From Paracyclopina nana (lineage: Eukaryota > Arthropoda > Copepoda > Cyclopoida > Cyclopettidae): a DNA stretch of 64,000 bases. The DNA lies in contig JAGUCH010000004.1 of assembly GCA_019096065.1 (NCBI GenBank), positions 2,480,001 through 2,544,000 on the forward strand, given 5' to 3'. The notes beneath the pieces are model-generated. The model made no database searches and was not told the DNA's origin. It saw nothing but the letters and a program-made list of their open reading frames with translations. This document shows positions 55,764 through 64,000 of the stretch, piece after piece. Numbering within the stretch: the stretch's first letter is position 1; each line of letters begins with the position of its first letter. A program made the position numbers and the translations under genes.

Positions 55764-56347
55764 TAATCTTTCTAAAATGCGCATATTGTGTATTACTTTT
55801 GGCATGACTTTTTAATTTATTTTTGAATGATCCTCGTGGAGTGATGCAGAAAAAGCAATAAAACCCTTTCCAAAATCATGAATTTTACAAGTCCTCGCGA
55901 GTTATTTCTAGTACGCTTTTTTCCTAAGCAATACTGAATGGTGTGCACTTAAGGTCGTCAGCCAAATTACAAACGTATTTGACCTTTCAGGGCCAACAAT
56001 CACGAACACAAAGTTACTACAGCTGCATTGTGCATTAATGAAGGGAAATGCCATAACGAGTAGAAAAATCCTTTCACAGAACAATGTGCTCCAAAGAATG
56101 AACAACGAAAAGTGTGCTAACCTAGAAAATTGTTGAATATCTTAGGCTAGGATAAAAGTAGTAACAATGTCACTCGTAAAGTCACAAGTTGGCCCAGCTT
56201 TCTGGGTTTCTGCCCTGCCGTGAGTGCCGTTGTTGAATTTCCCGCGACAGCTGACTCAAGAGTTTTTCCGTCAAATGGCAGCTTTGTAAACAAAACGTCC
56301 TTTCATTTTGTTTGTTAGTGAAATATGCGTGAAACGAGAGCCGTTTC
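55764..56347. other. CHAC2 3' UTR and phosphatase promoter region
   Basis: Contains the CHAC2 poly(A) signal. No other gene or repeat is visible. Confidence 0.5.
55857..55862 (+). terminator. Poly(A) signal AATAAA of CHAC2
   Basis: A canonical hexamer about 94 bases after the CHAC2 stop, followed by a C-run and A/T-rich sequence. Confidence 0.6.
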
Positions 56348-58006
56348 ATGAAATTCATCACAATGAGCTTCACAACGATTGTGCGCAGCCTTAATCGGCA
56401 ATCATGTCGATATCTTTGGACCTCCAACAGCCTCGCTGAGGCCGCCAGAATGACGCCTCAAGGTGTCAATCAGATTCTGCGAAAAGAAGAGTTCTCCTCA
56501 GGTGATTTGTTTCCTGAGGGCTCTGTGTCTGTTAGATACTTTGAGACCAACAAATTAGCATCTAATCGACCCATCGAGGACAGCCATTCTGAGGCCATCA
56601 TACATCCAAACAGAACTGATGGGCCTCCTGGTAAAGACCATTTTTTTTCTTAATAGGTCTCTTTTAGCAGTCCTTGTTTCAGCATTGCTCTTCGGGATTT
56701 ACGATGGCCATGGAGGCCCTTCGTGTGGAATTGTCACAGCCAATAGGCTCCAGAATTACATAGCAGCCTCACTACTTCCTAGTGAAGAGCTTCGCATCCA
56801 TCTGGACAATTTGAGAAACGCCCACGACGACGTTGATGCTGTGCAGGCAGAGATGAGTAGCATAGTGCTGCCATTTTGTGCTGACTGGGAAATGGTGCAT
56901 GACCTCAAGAAGACTCATCAAAAGTCCTATGTTGAATTTGTGGCTGACATCCAGCGCGAACGCATCAATGAGGCCGAAAACAACTTCAGTACCACTGTGG
57001 CTGAGAGGATATCTAAAGCATTCATTGCTCTAGATAACGACATGTCCAATGAAGCAATCAACAATGCAGGCGACGATGAGGTTGGACTCATGACCTCAAC
57101 AGTTGCAATGAGTGGAGCTGTGGCTGTGGCAGCCCTCATCGAAGGTGAACAACAAGGCTTCTTTTTCTTCATTTTGGCTTGGCTTTTTAACTTGTTTTCT
57201 TCCAGGGCCTATGCTTCATATTGCAAGCACAGGGGATTGCGTAGCTGTTCTGGGCTCTTTGTCTGAAAATGACACGTGGATTGCAAAAAAGTTGACAGTT
57301 GACCATAACACTGATAACCAGGCTGAAGTCAAGCGGATCCTTGAGGATCATCCAGGAGAGCAGAGAAGGAATATTTTCAGAGGGGATCGCCTACTGGGCA
57401 TGCTTGCACCTCTACGAGCTTTTGGAGATTTTCGCTTCAAATGGGACGCTGAAACAATTAAAAAGACTATAGAAAACCTGATTGGGCCTTCTGCTATCCC
57501 AGAGCATTACAAAACCCCTCCATACCTCACAGTTGAGCCTGACGTAGTGTCCCAGAGGCTGTCCCCCAAGGACAAGTTTCTTGTTCTTGGCTCTGACGGC
57601 CTCTGGGACATGATGACCCCTATGCAGGTCATTCGGTTGGTTGGTGAGCATATGCAGGGCAAGATCACTCTAAGTCCCTTGGTGTTGAGCAACGATGTTG
57701 ATGTCAAGTTTAGTACGCTGAAGGCTGTGCTCAAAAAGCGTCAAGCTGCCATGAAACTGAAGCCCCAAGATCTCAATTCCGCCACTCATCTTATCAGGTA
57801 CAGCGCTCTCCTTTTTTTAAGAGTAACTCCACCTTCATGAAATGGAAAATGATCACAGGTCAGCTCTGGGTGGTACAGCTTATGGTGTGGACCATGGAAG
57901 GCTTTCACAGATGCTCACTTTGCCTCCAGATATGGTGCGGATGTTCCGGGACGACATTACTATTACAGTCATTTTTTTCGATCAGGAGTTCCTGAGGCAT
58001 TGCTAA
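56348..58006 (+). CDS. PDP1: Mitochondrial pyruvate dehydrogenase phosphatase catalytic subunit
   Basis: This PPM/PP2C phosphatase dephosphorylates and reactivates the pyruvate dehydrogenase E1 alpha subunit in the matrix. Four exons, 56348-56630, 56683-57144, 57206-57797 and 57859-58006, join in phase to 494 residues. The N terminus (MKFITMSFTTIVRSLNRQS) is a basic, acid-free presequence. Metal-site motifs are present: FGIYDGHGG with Asp102, STGDCVAVLG, LGSDGLWDMM and RDDITITVIFF. PDP-specific blocks include FSSGDLFPEGSVSVRYFETN-type N-terminal residues, GMLAPLRAFGDFRFKW and HYKTPPYLTVEPDV. An alternative ATG five codons downstream exists. Confidence 0.92.
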
Positions 58007-58095
58007 GCAACTGATGAAACATGCGAGATTCTTTCAGATTTTTCATGAGCTTAATTATCTTTTAATGCAATTCAGCAATGACAAAAAAACTATGA

Positions 58096-58216
58096 CTAAA
58101 AACTGATGGAGGGATCTGTGAATTTGAACATTCCTTGGGCATATTCTTCTTCAGGGAGATCATCATATTGCTCAGGGTAGCAGGTTGGAAAGTATCTTGG
58201 ACTCACAGTCAGCCTT
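58096..58216 (-). other. Possible terminal coding exon, orphan
   Basis: After a good acceptor (CATTACAG) a frame of 39 codons runs to TAG at 58096-58098 and encodes a protein-like tail: RLTVSPRYFPTCYPEQYDD, then LPEEEY and FTDPSISF. It needs an upstream exon ending with two bases of a codon, and none was found. It may be a lost or alternative end of the seven-helix-like gene upstream. Confidence 0.3.
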
Positions 58217-58286
58217 CTGTAATGACAAAAAGACCCAACTCATTAGGCAATAGTAAAAATCATTTATTGCCACAAAATATTAGAAG

Positions 58287-59199
58287 TTAGTGTCTTCGCA
58301 AATAACGGTGTTTAAAAAAGTTAATAATATTAGAGTTCCTCAGTGAGATCATCAATGGAATTCCCAAGTTCATTATTAAGCCAGAAAACATAATGAATAA
58401 AATTGTCTTGTCAGCAGCTTTGGGTTGGATAATCAAAAAAGCTAAACAAATGGCAATGCTAAATGCAACCAGGGCCAAAATTGGTGGTAAAAGCTTGGGA
58501 CTTTCTTCACCCATGAGCACACATGAATTATCGAAATGTATGCGAACTTGGCAAAAGATCAGGACAGAAAAATTGGCCGACAGAGAAAATACTGTTCCAG
58601 GCATAAAAGCCCTGACGTTGGTGAACCTATTGACAAGTATTTGAAAAATCTTCATCTGTTCCATATTGCCTTCAGGTCCCAAATCCACTAGGCACAATAA
58701 AATCCCCAATACGACTGAAAAAGCCCTGGCAACCCTCAGAACTTTAAGGTCTAAAATGTTGCTCAGAAGCGACTCCTTGTACCAGAGAGACAATGACGGC
58801 TAACCAGTCCGGAATGGGCGCAAGTGAGGTTAACACCACCACCAAGAATGTGAGATGTAAGCAGCTCGCAGCACTCTAAGCAACCAATTCCATCATGAAT
58901 AGGTCGAACAAAGTTTGGCTTCCAATTGTTTTACCAGACAAGTAGCTCCATAAGAAGTGAAGGGTGAGCAAAGCAAAGACAGCGTAGACAAGAAAAGATA
59001 TTTTCAATTCAAGACTAACCATGGCAAGCGATGGAGTTGTACTAATTTCAATTTCTTGTGATCTGTCACTTGACACTAAAATATAATTCGTGGTATCCTC
59101 CAGCCTAGAGGTGTATAATCCTATAATAGTGGCTATCACTCCATAAAAGCTTTGCTTATCCAGAAAAATGAAAAGCGCAGAACACCCAAGATGTTTCAC
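58287..59199 (-). pseudogene. Seven-helix-like membrane protein, apparently broken
   Basis: Two minus-strand frames, about 59199-58876 and 58793-58287, together encode six to seven hydrophobic helices. They end in GIPLMISLRNSNIINFFKH, which resembles a GPCR helix 7 to C-tail junction without the NPxxY motif. The first part has no ATG (an in-frame TAG lies just upstream) and ends at a TAG at 58878-58876. A helix-like stretch continues in the same frame, but the next segment is in another frame. A 118-bp intron from a weak GTTGCT donor to a TACAAG acceptor would bridge both breaks but drop one helix. The inverse of TTTATT at 58263-58268 is a poly(A) signal after the final stop. Either a pseudogene or a gene with unusual splicing. 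Family uncertain. Confidence 0.4.
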
Positions 59200-59440
59200 C
59201 TTCTACTTAATTAATGCGTCAAATTCAGGTCTGATGGCGCTAGTTGCATTTTGAAGTAACTCTGTTTGTGGGCTTTTTTTTTGGAATCAAATGGCCTATT
59301 GCGGTATCTGTCGTCAATTAATACATACAATGTACAAGGTTGAAACGCCGGCCTGCGTTGATAAAATCACGCACCTGCTTTTGTTCGTGCCCAAATTATG
59401 ACGTCATTTTGATTTGAAGAGCCCTCTGTGTACGAGTGCA

Positions 59441-59451
59441 GCGCCATCTAG
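59441..59451 (-). promoter_or_regulatory. CTCF-like motif CTAGATGGCGC
   Basis: The minus strand reads CTAGATGGCGC, which fits the AGRKGGCGC core of arthropod and vertebrate CTCF sites. Occupancy is unknown. Confidence 0.35.
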
Positions 59452-59868
59452 GTATAATTTGGCATTAATCAAAGCTTGAGGCAAGCTTTTCGCAATTGAG
59501 TTGAGCTGGACCAAAAAAGTCAAGTTCCATCCGCGATCTTTCAAGCGCGAGGCCTTTTTGTTTGAGACTAGCAGCATATGCCAAAGTTGATGCAGCCATA
59601 TTGCTAAATAAAAGTTTTGCAAATCCAGATTCATGAAAGGTGGAGAACACCTGAAAGTTTGCACCTTCCACAGCCTCTTTGGCACCAACTGAGCTGAGCT
59701 GGACCAAAAAATTTGCATTCCATCTGCAACCTTTCAAACGCAATATTTCCTTTAAAAAAATTACTGATGACCTCTTTCATAAGCCTTGAAACAGAATCAG
59801 GGGTGAGGTCCCATTTGCGCTCCCCTGCTAGCTGGACTCTGGTCCCTATAGTGTTTTACAAATATTGG

Positions 59869-60330
59869 TGCATTTTCACGTTTTTCAACTCCAGCCAAAC
59901 GACTATGTGGCAAAGTTTTTGAGTTAGGACCAGTTTTGGACTCTTTGGGACCTAACTCATGAGGTCCAATAAGCATTTGGACCTCAAAGTAATTTTTGAT
60001 TCATTGCCTTTTTTTACTTCAATGGGTGCGTTTTCGCGTTTTTTGGCTCTAGCCAAACGCACCATTGTAGTATTCTCATATACTTCACGCGTAAACACGC
60101 TGCAAAGCGAGCTCTCTTGCTCTCGCTTCTCTAGTATATAAACCCATCGTTCATGATGAAATACAGCTTCACTTATGTCTAGCTCACACGCGTCGTCGTA
60201 GTCTATTACCACAAGATACGCCAGACGCATCAACCATGTTGCAAAGTTTTTGAGTTAGGACTAGTTTTGGACTCTTTGGGACCAACTCAACAGGTCCAGT
60301 CAATATTTGGACCAAGAGATGCCTCAAAGT
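59869..60330. repeat. Direct repeat of about 130 bp, second copy carrying an insert
   Basis: The block that begins near GGTGC-TTTTC-CGTTTTT, passes CCAGCCAAACG and continues GAGTTAGGACCAGTTTTGGA to AGGTCCA occurs twice. The first copy is at about 59869-59985. In the second copy the left part is at about 60023-60062 and the right part at about 60241-60325. They are separated by about 178 bp that include a TATATAAAC box. Confidence 0.65.
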
Positions 60331-60884
60331 TTCACTAGCATTGCTTCATTTTCCATATTTCCCATTAATTTAATTTAATTTTTCATATTGTTGACATTAA
60401 TAAAGATTTTTAATTAATTAATCTGTTGAATTATTTTTATAATTTTTGGTTTGGTGCGGTTTTTTGTACATGCGTACTTGCCTATAGATTCAAGCAGTGC
60501 TTTCGTTTTTTAGCTTTATACCAGTATGGTCAAACAAAAGCCAAAATCGCCTGATTTTCTGCATTTTTCTTATTTTAAAAACGGCTACAATGGCTCAACG
60601 AAGATGATCGTTATTTTGAAATGACGCCAAGAAAAGAAGACCACGCGTTGTTATTTTGTGAGCGTTCTCTCAAAGGGATTTAAATATGTGCTATCACGGT
60701 AAATTAACTTGAGTGCGCTGTAACGGTAATGTAACCTCGACTTAATAATTTTGAGCCTCCTTATTTTCTTTATTTGACTTTTAATAATAAGTGCTGTTAC
60801 GGAAAATAAAACTATTATAGGTTGTGAAGTAAGCATTTTTATGGTTTCTAAGAAGTTGTGTAGTTTTTTCAAATTTTATAGATG

Positions 60885-61280
60885 CACAGTGGGTCAAAAG
60901 GCCATTATCACGCGCACGAGAAAATCCGCCAAATCGCCCGAATTCTCATTTAACCTCCAATTTTCAACTTCTACTTGGGTGGACTTATAGGCAATAAAAA
61001 GAGTCAAAAATGGTTTGAATTGACTTCAAAAGAAAACTTTGCTTGAAATAGTGTTCAGCAAGGAAAATGGTAGCCTGTTTTAGTAGCCACAACTTTTGGT
61101 TGGAATCAATTTAAAATTGTCTTTGATTTAGTTAAAATTCATCAAAATTGGCTGCGGAAATTCGCGGAATAGGGAGCTCTGATTGTCAATTTTTAGCTTA
61201 CTGCCCTATGAAAATTGACTCCCAACGATTTCGCGAGATTTTTCCTCGTGCGCGTCAAGAAGGCATTTTGAGCCACTGTG
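60885..61280. mobile_element. 396-bp element with about 50-bp terminal inverted repeats
   Basis: The left end CACAGTGGGTCAAAAGGCC and the reverse complement of the right end, CACAGTGGCTCAAAATGCC, stay alignable through an ACGCGCACGAG block to AAATCG about 50 bases in. No coding capacity and no obvious target duplication. CACAGTGG tips occur in several DNA transposon groups, so the superfamily is left open. Confidence 0.72.
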
Positions 61281-61444
61281 CCACGGTGGCGCATTAGCAT
61301 CATAAAAAGGACGCTATGATGCGAATTTGATGGCGTCCCAATTCGCAAAGTGGTCGGGTCGGGCGATCTCGCTATCATAGGAGGATGCTAATTAAAAGGG
61401 GTTGGACAATTATCGGCTATCGTCCTCCTGATCCCGGTTTTTAT

Positions 61445-61481
61445 TATAAAAGATACCAGTGGTACACCGGTGATCTTCAGT
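61445..61481 (+). promoter_or_regulatory. Core promoter: TATAAAAG plus TCAGT initiator
   Basis: TATAAAAG at 61445-61452 is followed by TCAGT at 61477-61481, placing the initiator A 34 bases from the TATA start. This is an arthropod-type arrangement. It lies 40 bases before the ATG of the next gene and implies a very short 5' UTR. Confidence 0.6.
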
Positions 61482-61520
61482 CTCTTCCAAGCCTTTCCAC
61501 TGTTAACAACCCTCGCTAGA

Positions 61521-64000
61521 ATGGCTTACCCTCAGGATACGCCATATTTTAGTCCACCCTTGAAAGCCGAATTCAAGGTAATTACCTTGAAGGGAAGCTA
61601 CAACCTGATTACCCGATCCGACTTTCCAGTCACCCTACCCGTTTACCTTCCCTGCATCATGAGGGAGATGGACCGGTTAGTGCTAGTGGACAACTTCACG
61701 GGCATCGTCATCGGGTACACGAGGGACCGAATCACGTTCCTAAAGCCTGGCTGGAAAAACATCACCATTGACAGTAAGCTCTTTTCACTATTTTTCAAAA
61801 AAACATTTGATTTACCGTGATAGCACATATTTAAATCCCACTGAGAGGAAGCTCACAAAATAACAAAGCTACTTCAAAAAGCCAAGGCTAAATGAGTAAG
61901 CGCAACATTTGAAAGCTTTCAATTCAATCCATGCTATGTCGAGGGTCATTTACCGTAGCCGCGCTAACTTGAGGGCATTTGAGAATATTTTCTGTGTTCA
62001 CCTATAAGCCTTTGGAGGGACAAACTTTTTCGCTAGATGGCGCTTTTAGGGCAAGTATATTTGGAAAAACTGTCGCGCGCAAAACTTGTCACGTGATCAT
62101 GAGCGCCAATTTGATTGGCTGATCAGCGGAGCCAGGCTAGAAAAATTTGGTTTCAACCATGAAAAGCTTGGAAATTTGTGTGAGTTGCACATGGTTTTAT
62201 AGATTGAAAGGGTGCCATTTTATCCATGGATTATTTCATATTAGTAAAGTTTTTAGAATTAGTGCACCCAAAGCCAAAAAATAGCCCATTTGCGATAACC
62301 TATGTAGTACAGCCATGTTTAATGTGCTAGGCAAAGTTGCCGGGCTAGATGGCGCATGGAATCTAGCGACTTTACGCCTTTGGCTTATAAAGGAAATTTT
62401 TTCCTTCCGTTAAATTGCGTTTTTTGTTGCGCTTTTTTTAATAGCTACTAAATTAAAAAGATTTTGATATTAACATAAAAGTCAGCTGCTTATTCACATT
62501 TGATCAGTTATATTTTTTTTGGCAGGAATAAGACCGTAAGTAAAAGTCAGCAGTTTATAAACATTTTTCTGTTACATTTTTCAACAAGAATAAGACTTGT
62601 TATCAAACTTATAAGATAATATTGAGCTGTTGCGCATGTTGCGTATTTTAGATTTTAGTAGCTTCTAAAATAACCAACAAACTTGAAGTCTATGTTGCTG
62701 GTAATAAAATCAATCAGTTATAAATTATAACATAAATTATAATTTTTTTTCACAACTATTTTCAAATTATTTTGTCAAGCTCACATTTTCAATTAGATTG
62801 TATTAGAAGCTAACAATAGTAAGAAAGTTAAATATGGTAGTTTAAAAAAATATAAAACACTATCACAGAAATTGTGCTTGTTTAGTAGTTGCGTATATTA
62901 GTATATCCCGAATGAAGACGTTGGCTATGAGTTCTGATTGTATTCCTGTTTGCAGGCATGAGGTTTGTCCCTGGGAACTATGTCATCGCCTTGAAAAGGC
63001 TCAAGTTCCCATTCAACAATCCGTCCAACTCGGATTTGTCCATCCTTGCGGATATCAGAGGCTTGACTCGGTTGGAGCCAATTCGGTGCTCTTCCGACTA
63101 CATCAACAACGCTTCGAGTGACAATCGGCTGTGGAGGTACACCTGGTTGTCCATCAAGAGCGCGGTCAAGAAGCAATTCAACGATGCTTTCTTCCGCATC
63201 GTGACACGAAAGGTAAACGCTCCTTTCTTGCTTTTTAATAAACGACTAATGATTTCTTCTTCGAATTCCATCAGATCAAACCGCAATTCATCTTGCCACT
63301 CCTCGACCACGAAAGTCGGACTGGCAACCTATTCAGGCGCTTCTGGTGCTCCTGGAAGCCACTCATGACCAATTACTTTGAAGAGCTCTACTTGGTAAGC
63401 CTTCGTCTAAAATTGCTAATATTAAGTGGTTTTAAATGAAATGATTCTCCCTGTTTCAGCCCCGTTGCATTGTCATGGGGAGAAAGCAGAAGAACTCGCA
63501 TCTTCTCAGGAGAGCTTTCGAAGTCTCCTTCCTGGACGAGGAGCAAGCCAAGAAACTGATCCTGCTCATTATGCAGGACCACGACCGCTACAATGACCTG
63601 CTTCTCGACCGCAAACGGCCCGAAAACCTCGATGTGGCCGTCATCAACTGCATCCGGTTCAGCTCCATGAAGTCCTTGCCCCATTTCTACCTCGAGGAGT
63701 TCGAGCGGCACATCTTCCACGACATACCCAAGACATACATCATGGTCACCAACTTGAGCAGTTACGAGGTAAATCCTTATGCCACTCACTATAAACGATA
63801 TGCATTCCAATGAATTGTTGCATTTTGCAGCCGCCCAACTACGATGGCAGTCTTTTCCCTGATGAAAGGCTCCAGACCTTGCTGCCAAGCCACGAGGGCT
63901 TGCCACTCTCCACATTCGACGCCCATGTCAAACTTCAGGTCGACATGGACAAAGCACACCAGGTGGAGAAGATGGAGGCCCATCATGCTCAAAACGAAGT
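61521..64000 (+). CDS. Unrecognised gene, 5' part, runs off the window
   Basis: Five exons, 61521-61773, 62956-63212, 63275-63394, 63460-63768 and 63831-64000 (open), join in phase and encode about 370 residues so far. The first intron is 1,182 bp, the others 51-66 bp. The product starts MAYPQDTPYFSPPLK without a signal peptide or membrane helix. It is rich in aromatic and basic residues, with blocks such as GNYVIALKRLKFPFNNPS, LWRYTWLSIKSAVKKQF, FRRFWCSWKPLMTNYFEELY and LPHFYLEEFERHIFHDIPK. It looks like a globular, cytosolic protein. Codon use is G+C rich compared with most neighbours. I recognise no family. Its promoter is visible just upstream. Confidence 0.75.
62033..62043 (+). promoter_or_regulatory. 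CTCF-like motif CTAGATGGCGC in the long first intron
   Basis: Exact CTAGATGGCGC, matching the CTCF core pattern. The 1.2-kb intron around it has no coding block or paired transposon ends. Confidence 0.35.
62345..62355 (+). promoter_or_regulatory. Second CTCF-like motif in the same intron
   Basis: Exact repeat of the word CTAGATGGCGC, 302 bp further on and in the same orientation. The downstream half of the intron is A/T rich and otherwise featureless. Confidence 0.35.

Larger units (their letters stand above)
59200..60884. other. Gene-free, repeat-bearing stretch
   Basis: Two diverged copies of a roughly 55-bp block (around TGAGCTGGACCAAAAAA) lie at about 59500-59556 and 59692-59746. A second direct repeat is annotated separately at 59869-60330. 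A TATATAAAC box with no recognised gene sits at about 60134. No ORF with a family resemblance was found. Confidence 0.5.

Overview
This is a compact animal nuclear genome segment of roughly 40% G+C. Protein-coding genes on both strands are split by mostly 50-100 bp GT-AG introns, and AATAAA poly(A) signals lie shortly after several stop codons. The gene set (seipin, UNC13-4/BAIAP3, heme peroxidase, SHOX-type homeobox, ACCS-like aminotransferase, Rab32, SLC35G, MsrB, ZFP64, V-ATPase a subunit, ZDHHC24, RNF212-like, CHAC2, PDP) is metazoan. Short introns, haem peroxidase and a TATA plus TCAGT initiator arrangement fit an arthropod, possibly a crustacean. The species cannot be fixed from the sequence.

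Layout. 1-3.9 kb: a 20-bp minisatellite, sparse DNA, a 16-bp repeat and a small Id/emc-like HLH gene on the minus strand. 3.9-5 kb: seipin. 6-6.4 kb: two adjacent MITEs. 7.6-13 kb: an 11-exon UNC13-4/BAIAP3 gene whose 978-bp intron holds an antisense neuronal-calcium-sensor-like gene. 13.9-17.1 kb: a secreted peroxidase. 19.8-21.4 kb: SHOX-like homeobox gene. 23-26 kb: an ACCS-like PLP enzyme whose 1.3-kb intron carries a minisatellite and one MITE nested in another. 28.3-36.3 kb: a Rab32-type GTPase fused in frame to a disordered N-terminal region of about 2,300 residues, preceded by a 33-codon membrane micropeptide ORF. 37.4-40.4 kb: tandem SLC35G transporters. 40.8-41.6 kb: MsrB. 43.3-44.8 kb: ZFP64-like zinc-finger protein. 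45.1-47.9 kb: V-ATPase a subunit. 49.3-50.4 kb: an intronless ZDHHC24-like gene with EHHC instead of DHHC. 50.6-51.3 kb: another pair of nested elements. 51.4-53.5 kb: a coiled-coil gene and an RNF212/Zip3-like RING gene. 54.7-58 kb: CHAC2 and pyruvate dehydrogenase phosphatase. 58-59.2 kb: a damaged seven-helix-like gene. 59-61.3 kb: repeats and a long-TIR element. 61.4-64 kb: the 5' part of an unrecognised gene with a visible core promoter.

This is mostly an ordinary neighbourhood of unrelated housekeeping, signalling and developmental genes, with no operon-like logic. The UNC13-4 gene and its nested Ca2+ sensor could both act in regulated exocytosis, but that link is inference. The most unusual items are the giant Rab32 fusion with its upstream micropeptide, the nested calcium sensor, the TGA-interrupted extension behind ZDHHC24, and the repeated nesting of PIF/Harbinger-like MITEs. 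Exon coordinates were derived by hand from splice signals, reading phase and recalled family alignments. No database was searched.
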